64,000 nucleotides of DNA from Dendrocalamus latiflorus (lineage: Eukaryota > Streptophyta > Magnoliopsida > Poales > Poaceae), in NCBI GenBank assembly GCA_017311315.1, contig CM029671.1, positions 22,752,565 through 22,816,564 of the forward strand, read 5' to 3'. Shown in pieces: positions 58,749-64,000 of this stretch (the stretch's first letter is position 1; each line of letters begins with the position of its first letter). Both the position numbers and the translations under genes were made by a program. Under the pieces are notes generated by a model. The model was not told the DNA's origin. It ran no database searches and saw only the letters and a list, made by a program, of their open reading frames with translations.

Positions 58749-59032
58749 CTAGCAATCAAAGTCTATGCAAAATTCATGAAAACTAATTAAGAAAAAACAA
58801 AGCTAGTCCAAGAGTTAATTCAAAAACAGCTGTCCAGCCCGCGCTTTGGGCTTGGGCTGGTTCCGCTCCTGCGGATCAGCACGGATTGTCCTACCTCACA
58901 TGCCTACGGTAATGGATTAACAAATAGTTATCACCTGTGATCTCTCCAAATCAAAAAAAGAAGCCATTGACGAGTTAGACTCGTGGCTTGTTTTGTTGAC
59001 ACGGTAGGCCCTGGCCTGTCCATAAGGATTTA

Positions 59033-59175
59033 TTCATCATATACCCTCCTCATAGATGGAAATTCAGGATTTACCCTCCTGGCCCACGTGTCAGTGACTT
59101 ATGATGACCCCACATGTCATTGAGGTGGGAGGGTAAATCCTGAAATCCCCAATTCAAGGGAGGGTATATGATGAA
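59033..59175. mobile_element. Short palindromic element
   Basis: TTCATCATATACCCTCC at the left and GGAGGGTATATGATGAA at the right, with a second inverted pair (AGGATTTACCCTCC / GGAGGGTAAATCCT) inside. About 143 bp, hairpin-forming, with no clear target duplication. It lies about 0.36 kb upstream of the small-protein gene. Confidence 0.6.
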
Positions 59176-59537
59176 GATCAAGCTTAAATAAGACTTTACA
59201 GAGCCGGTATTTTTCTCTCTATCGTTTCTCTTCGATTATAAGAAACTTTTGCGAGCGAACGAGCGCAATTCGAAATGCTTCTGCGTTGTTGTTTATCCGC
59301 CGAGAGAGATGGATGGACAGCGACGCGGCACCAAGAATTTTAAAACCTATGATTAAGATGCAAGGGAGCGCAACGGGATGGTAGGAATAGTAAAGCAGAG
59401 ACTTCACCCAGCCTCAAAGCAACTCTCCTCTCTCTCACCCCTTTTGCAAGCTAGGCATCGCTCTTTGCCTTCCCTGTTTCAGTTTAGTTGATTGGTGTAT
59501 GGAGAGGTGGTAACAAAGTAGCAGGCGAGTTGGGATC
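59176..59537 (+). promoter_or_regulatory. Promoter and 5' UTR region of the small-protein gene
   Basis: A CT-rich leader (CTCTCCTCTCTCTCACCCC, about 59425) typical of grass 5' UTRs precedes the ATG. No further sites can be defined. Confidence 0.4.
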
Positions 59538-59912
59538 ATGGGTTGGCTCCAGTCGCTCCTCACGCCGCTGAAGAAGCTCTGGATTCGCATGCATTCAGCG
59601 CAGAAGAAGAGTATGTGCCGCTCTCCACTGTTCTTGTTCATGTTACTCTGTTCCTGCTGTTCTTGTTCTTGCAGTCCATGTTTCATGTTCTGATTGCCGT
59701 TGTTCTATTGTTGTTACTCTCATTTGTCGATCTTCTTTTGCTTGCCAAGATGAGCACTGACATCGTATGGATTGCGTTTCCGTTGTGTGATGACAGAGAT
59801 GGGGATCTATATCCTGTACGAGGACGTCAAGTCGTGCCCGTGCGAGGACGTGCAGATACTCTGGTCCATCCTCGTCGAGTCCCACCCGCCGCCGCTGTGG
59901 CTGAAGCAGTGA
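59538..59912 (+). CDS. Conserved small plant protein, 62 residues, 2 exons
   Basis: Exon 1 59538-59610 encodes MGWLQSLLTPLKKLWIRM and HSAQKK. The donor is A/GTATGT and the acceptor GATGACAG at 59796. Exon 2 59797-59912 encodes GIYILYEDVKSCPCEDVQIL then WSILVESH and ends in TGA. The join is in phase 1 (A + AG). The basic amphipathic N-terminus followed by the YILYEDVKSCPCEDV block matches a conserved family of 60-70-residue plant proteins of unknown function that I recognise by pattern only. There is no signal peptide or membrane segment. The 177-codon frame that reads through the intron is an artefact. The short length and single intron make the gene easy to miss. Confidence 0.8.
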
Positions 59913-60619
59913 CCTATCGGGCCCCGGCCGACGTCCGTCGAGCACGGCGCACCGACGTACCGACGGCGGCGGCGAGAGCAAGCGACCGATCCGACCGACA
60001 CGACGAACTGTCGATGTACACAAAGATGAGTGGTAGTTACGTTCACTTCGCCGTGATAGGAGTCACTCCCTTTTGATCCACGGAGATTGGTGTGCATAGC
60101 CGGTGAGCTCCTCCTTCCTGTCCTCTCGCATGTGTGTAATCCCCCACCGACACTGCGAAGCAAGCATTTTTTTTTTCCCTTTCTCCTTTCTCATTTTCTT
60201 TTTTGAAAGGGGAACGGCGCATGTAACGCTCGGTTGGTGATCAGGGTCAATGGACCACGCTTGCCTGTTTCTTGTAAATACAAAAGCAAGAAGAGCAACC
60301 AAAAAAAGCTATGTATATATGAATGGTGATATGGTGATCGGTGATTAGTGATGATGGGAAGAGAAGAATGCGTGAGATAGTGTTAAAGATGGCTAATAGC
60401 TTCGTACAGGTCGTGTGGTTCGCGTGCAATGGAGCCAGGGAGGTTGACCACCGCACCGCACGTGTGGGTGGTGAGTGAGTGAGCCGGGGAGCCCGGGAGG
60501 GCGCGCGCGGCTGGCATGGTAAATGCCGCTATCCGGTGCCGGTGGCTTTTGTTGAGAAATTGTCACTGGTACGTCCAAGTTCGAACGATTTTTATCCAAA
60601 AAAAAAAGTTCGAACGATT
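59913..60619 (+). other. 3' UTR and downstream flank of the small-protein gene
   Basis: No further gene is seen. A T-rich run is at 60169-60180 and a GC-rich stretch at 60430-60520. Confidence 0.4.
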
Positions 60620-61520
60620 TCTACTATACAAGAGAATAATCAATTTCAGAATAATATAAGAAAAATATAAGAATTCAATACAGAGATATAACGGGCTCCT
60701 TCTTCTATATTACTTTATCTTTTCAAAAGGTACAAGTAATGGTAATTAGGACCCCTTATTTATAGACTACATGGTGAGATGCCTACCATGGGTCAAGACC
60801 TAGGTTTCCCGATACCCCCCTTGATCACTTATCTGACACGTTCTTATCTCATTAAAACTCCATAAAAATCCAATGAGAAAAAATTAGAAAAAGAGTACAT
60901 AATACATGTTGTGCCATGTTACATGAATTGCTTCATTAAAAACCTTGATCGAGAAACTTTCAGAAAACTCGTCAAAGAAAAAAGAGTAAAATCTACCCAA
61001 TTTTATTTAATCTATAGGATTTATTCTATGGGTACTCGATCTTCGTGGTCAAGTCTTAATAGTGAGCTCGAGAATAATCTCCTCCTAAGTTCTGCACTTC
61101 TCTAAGTTTTATCATTCTAATTCCATGTACACACCTTTCCCGTACACACCTTTCAAAGTCACAAATGAAGTCTTTCTAATACCTTTTTTCATTTGCCTCA
61201 CGCTTTGTAATGAGCAGGTACTACTTACCATACTCTTCTTCAATTTCAACGTGAAAACCGTTAGCACGAATATCCTTGAAACTTAGTAGAGTTCTCATCA
61301 ATTTTGGGTACAACAAGGCTTCTTAAATAACAAAAGTTGTGCCTATTGGGAGTATAATTGTGACTCTTCCTGAACATATTATACATACATCGCTACTGGC
61401 GATGGTCATCAAACTGTCAGCATTCTTGTTAATTGACTAAAAGAATTTATCTCTCTCAAGATGGTATTTGTTGTGTCACTGTCAGCTAAGCACACTTTTT
61501 CCATAGGACGCCACACACGT
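60620..61520. mobile_element. Possible decayed LTR-retrotransposon remnant
   Basis: Phrases such as TCATTAAAACTCCATAAAAA, TTGCTTCATTAAAAACCTTG and GAAAACTCGTCAAAGAAAAA are typical of LTR or leader regions of some grass retroelements. No paired LTR, PBS or coding domain could be found, so this is weak. Confidence 0.3.
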
Positions 61521-62754
61521 TCTAACATAAAGTATTTTATTAGTATGTAGTAGAAGGCGATTAACACATAAATAAAATACTTCAAATATTATTAGCTGAA
61601 TAAATGAATTAATTAATTAATCAGCAAGTATAATGTATGAACTAACTCCTTACTCTGCTCTATATATCAAGAGAAATTGCAACTCAAATAATACTCATAC
61701 AGTCAGACTTCCTGTCAATGTTCTTGCAAGCTGATGGTAGGGTCTGATTACAGCCGTGGTAGAGTGATGTTCATGATGAATGATGACAACCTAGGGATAG
61801 ATCTAGCCTGTAGCTACAACAAGTGTGATTTACCTTAACACTTTCTGCTATTAGTAAATAGGAAGGTTGTTTATGTTTAAAGTTATCTACAGTAGTGTTA
61901 CATGTTATGTTAGTACATATCGCCCTGTCAAATTAATAGTTAAACTTGGTTTTTGGTGTTTGCAGATTTCTCCTTAGTGCGGACTTTTCCTGTTCAATAA
62001 GGTTAGCCTGTTTTAAATGTCAGGTTAGTGAAGCAGCAGGACGCCAGCGCACCACTTTCGCTTTGCTTCGCTGTCGAGGTAATTACGACAATGTTAGTCT
62101 AATTTGTGTTGCAGTGCTCATATCCTCGCAAAGTATTTGTTTATTCTGATTAGTCTCTTCTTAAAACTTTAATTTCAGCTGTCCAAACTAGAGAAGACAG
62201 ATTTAGTATACGTAAAGCTAGGTTGTATGCTAAGTTGCTAACAACTGGCTTGTTCAGCAAAGCCAAGTTACCCCATGACCTCATGTATAAAATTTGAGCG
62301 ATGCAGTTACATTCTGATCATATTCCACATCTGCCAAACTATTTGTGCTATCACATTTCTCCTAGTCATGCTAAAATTAACTATTTGTGCTACAAACCAC
62401 TACATTTATATGAGCTTCTATAATTTTACATCTTCTCTATTTTTGAATCAGGCTGCTGTCAGTGCATCCCCTAATCCTGTTGCAGTTGCTTCGAATAACT
62501 GCAGTTCTCTGCATGCTAACTTTACATCCTTTCAGTCTTTCGTGCCTACTTCCATCAACTCCTCACTGGCGCTCTCCCACTTACAATGTTGTTGTATCTT
62601 ACAGTGATCTTTGCTTAACCCACTTTTACATAGTTTAAAACCAGAGTTTTTTTTCTTTTATTTTACGACGGCCTTCAAAGCTCCTTGAATCAGTATGTTG
62701 CTAACAACCAATAATATTTTCTTGTCTAGCATCTGATAACAAGATAGTACCAGC
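61521..62754. other. Intergenic with weak exon-like patches
   Basis: Acceptor-like sites precede short open stretches at about 62026-62080 (VSEAAGRQRTTFALL) and about 62451-62607 (AAVSASPNPVAVASNN). Neither has a family I recognise. They may be captured pieces of the Helitron whose 3' end is at 62786. Confidence 0.3.
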
Positions 62755-62786
62755 TGTTCCCGCAGCAACGCGCGGGGAATCATCTA
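62755..62786 (+). mobile_element. Helitron 3' terminus (second family)
   Basis: CCCGCAGCAACGCGCGGGG forms a GC stem, followed by AATCATCTAG and then T. This matches the Helitron 3' rule of a hairpin and CTRR before T. The 5' end was not found. Confidence 0.6.
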
Positions 62787-63117
62787 GTACTGATGAATGT
62801 TTGGCCAGAAGAGACAACTAAACTCCAACAGCATTGGAACATGTCTAAGTCTAACTCTTGTCAAGAAAACCTCAGCAAATCATTGTTAATTATGGATATG
62901 TTTCTTCCTCGCTGCGCTAATTGTTGAAAAATTGGCCACGGCCGAACAATTCAAGCCTGTTTCACAGTACAATATTTAATCCTTCCTGGTAATCTATCTG
63001 ACTCCATAACATGTACCCAGTATGTTGCCCTAAGTGTGTGAAAGCCTTAGCCATTGCGTCCTCAGGTTATCACATACTACATGATCTTCAAGCAAACAAG
63101 CAAGGCAAGGGCCGCAC
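62787..63117. other. Intergenic, no gene seen
   Basis: No coding region or element was recognised. Confidence 0.4.
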
Positions 63118-63183
63118 CTGGTGAGCGCGGATCACCTCGAACGTGTCCGCGGATCCGCCCGGGGCATCGGCAGGCGCCGCCAT
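63118..63183 (-). CDS. Possible first coding exon of an unidentified minus-strand gene
   Basis: After CGTTGCAG on the minus strand an ATG at 63183 opens MAAPADAPGGSADTFEVIRA (22 codons in all) ending in CAG/GTGCGG. It is in a GC-rich region (63100-63640) like many grass 5' ends, with a CCTCCTCC-rich upstream stretch. No following exon was found at lower coordinates, where a Helitron end lies at 62786, so this may be a truncated gene or captured exon. Confidence 0.35.
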
Positions 63184-64000
63184 CTGCAACGCAGGCAAAC
63201 ACCAAGCACGATCAGCCAAAGCCATCACAGAGGGATTTCATCGAACGCCTCCCCCGAAACCACCCCCAAACAGGTCAGATTAGCGGCGGGTCGCCAGGAG
63301 GAGAGGCCAGCCAGACCTGGGAGGAGGCGGAGGAGGAGGAGGAGGCGAAGAAAGGGCCGCGGCGGTAGCTCCGGCGGTTAGAGTGGAGGACGAGTGGGGA
63401 CGAGAGGCGGTTGTTGTGCGGGTGGGGAGTGGAGGAGGCTTAAGCATGACGGTGGTGGAGTGGGAGGAGTAGGCGCGAGAGCGTTGACGGCGAGGGGCCC
63501 GAGGCCGCGAGGCTGCCAGCCGGCCGGCCGGCCGGCGTGAGCAGGAAGGGCTTCATCGCGTGCACGCGCTCGTGCGTAATTGAGCGTGCGGACCGGAGCC
63601 TCGCCGCCCGCTTAGTGGTCGCTCGGCCCGGCACGTCAGCCGCGGGCTAAGCGCTTGCGGCCGCGGCCGGAGGAAGAAGAACGCTTCGGCCCGGCCTGAT
63701 ATATTGCGAGCTCAGCAGAACGTCCAGTGCCGGGCCGGGCTTTAGGGGCATCAAGTTCATCTTTATCCAGCCCGATAGGATGCAAATGGGCTGGCTAGCT
63801 ATTGGCCCATTACAACGAACTGGCATCCAGAGAGCACGATCGCATGAACGAAATCGGGCCTGACCTGAATGGAAGAATTAAACGGAGTACCCACGAGAAT
63901 CCTTTGCTTACGTTTGTTCAAAAAAAGGAAAAAACGAATGCATTGCTTTCATGCGCGCGTCTTCCGATTTGGAGGCGACGATTACTGCTGAATCCCCGTA
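63184..64000. other. GC-rich upstream region and window end
   Basis: CpG-rich sequence with (GGA)n at about 63325-63350 and (CCGG)n at about 63518-63533; possibly the promoter of the exon at 63118-63183. The rightmost 300 bp show no gene. Confidence 0.35.

Noticed and set aside
59543..60076. 177-codon hydrophobic frame on the plus strand
   Set aside because: It starts out of frame with the MGWLQSLL exon and reads through an intron with good GT-AG sites; the spliced 62-residue product fits a conserved family better.

Overview
The window is nuclear DNA of a grass (Poaceae). The evidence is plant genes with spliced exons, GC-rich first exons, Tourist-type miniature elements with TTA/TAA target duplications, hAT, Mutator-like and Helitron elements, and LTR retrotransposons primed by initiator-Met tRNA. 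Elements sitting inside (TA)n microsatellites resemble the Micron family described from rice, so an Oryza relative is plausible, but I cannot fix the species from sequence alone.

Layout. 0-1.5 kb: AT-rich, one coding-like scrap. 1.5-6.8 kb: a Tourist element, a 3.0-kb Mutator-like element with an intact two-exon gene and a transposase remnant, and three elements in a row separated by (TA)n tracts. 7-18 kb: gene-poor with many MITEs, including three nested in one another. 18-33.2 kb: two decayed genes on the minus strand, a KMS1/VMP1-like membrane protein and a chalcone-isomerase-like protein, separated by a hAT carrying a repeat-filled non-autonomous LTR element and by a very young 5.3-kb Ty3/Gypsy element. 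33.7-36 kb: a minus-strand Helitron end with ARGONAUTE and ABCG exon fragments. 39.5-51.1 kb: the genic core, with an INO-type YABBY gene (+), PRP18 (-) and a WDR5-type WD40 gene (+). 51.8-57 kb: a small LTR element whose right LTR was split by a MITE and then a Helitron; the whole nest splits a DUF295 pseudogene. 59.5-59.9 kb: a spliced 62-residue small-protein gene. 60-64 kb: repeat remnants, a Helitron 3' end and a possible first exon.

The three clearly functional-looking genes act in different processes: ovule integument patterning (INO), pre-mRNA splicing step 2 (PRP18) and H3K4 methylation (WDR5). INO and PRP18 are tail-to-tail. PRP18 and WDR5 are head-to-head, and nearly all of the 2.6 kb between their start codons is inserted transposon; removing the elements leaves roughly 0.3 kb. 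Both of these genes also carry hAT elements in their introns. Many insertions here have exact, readable target duplications, so the order of insertion can be worked out by eye.
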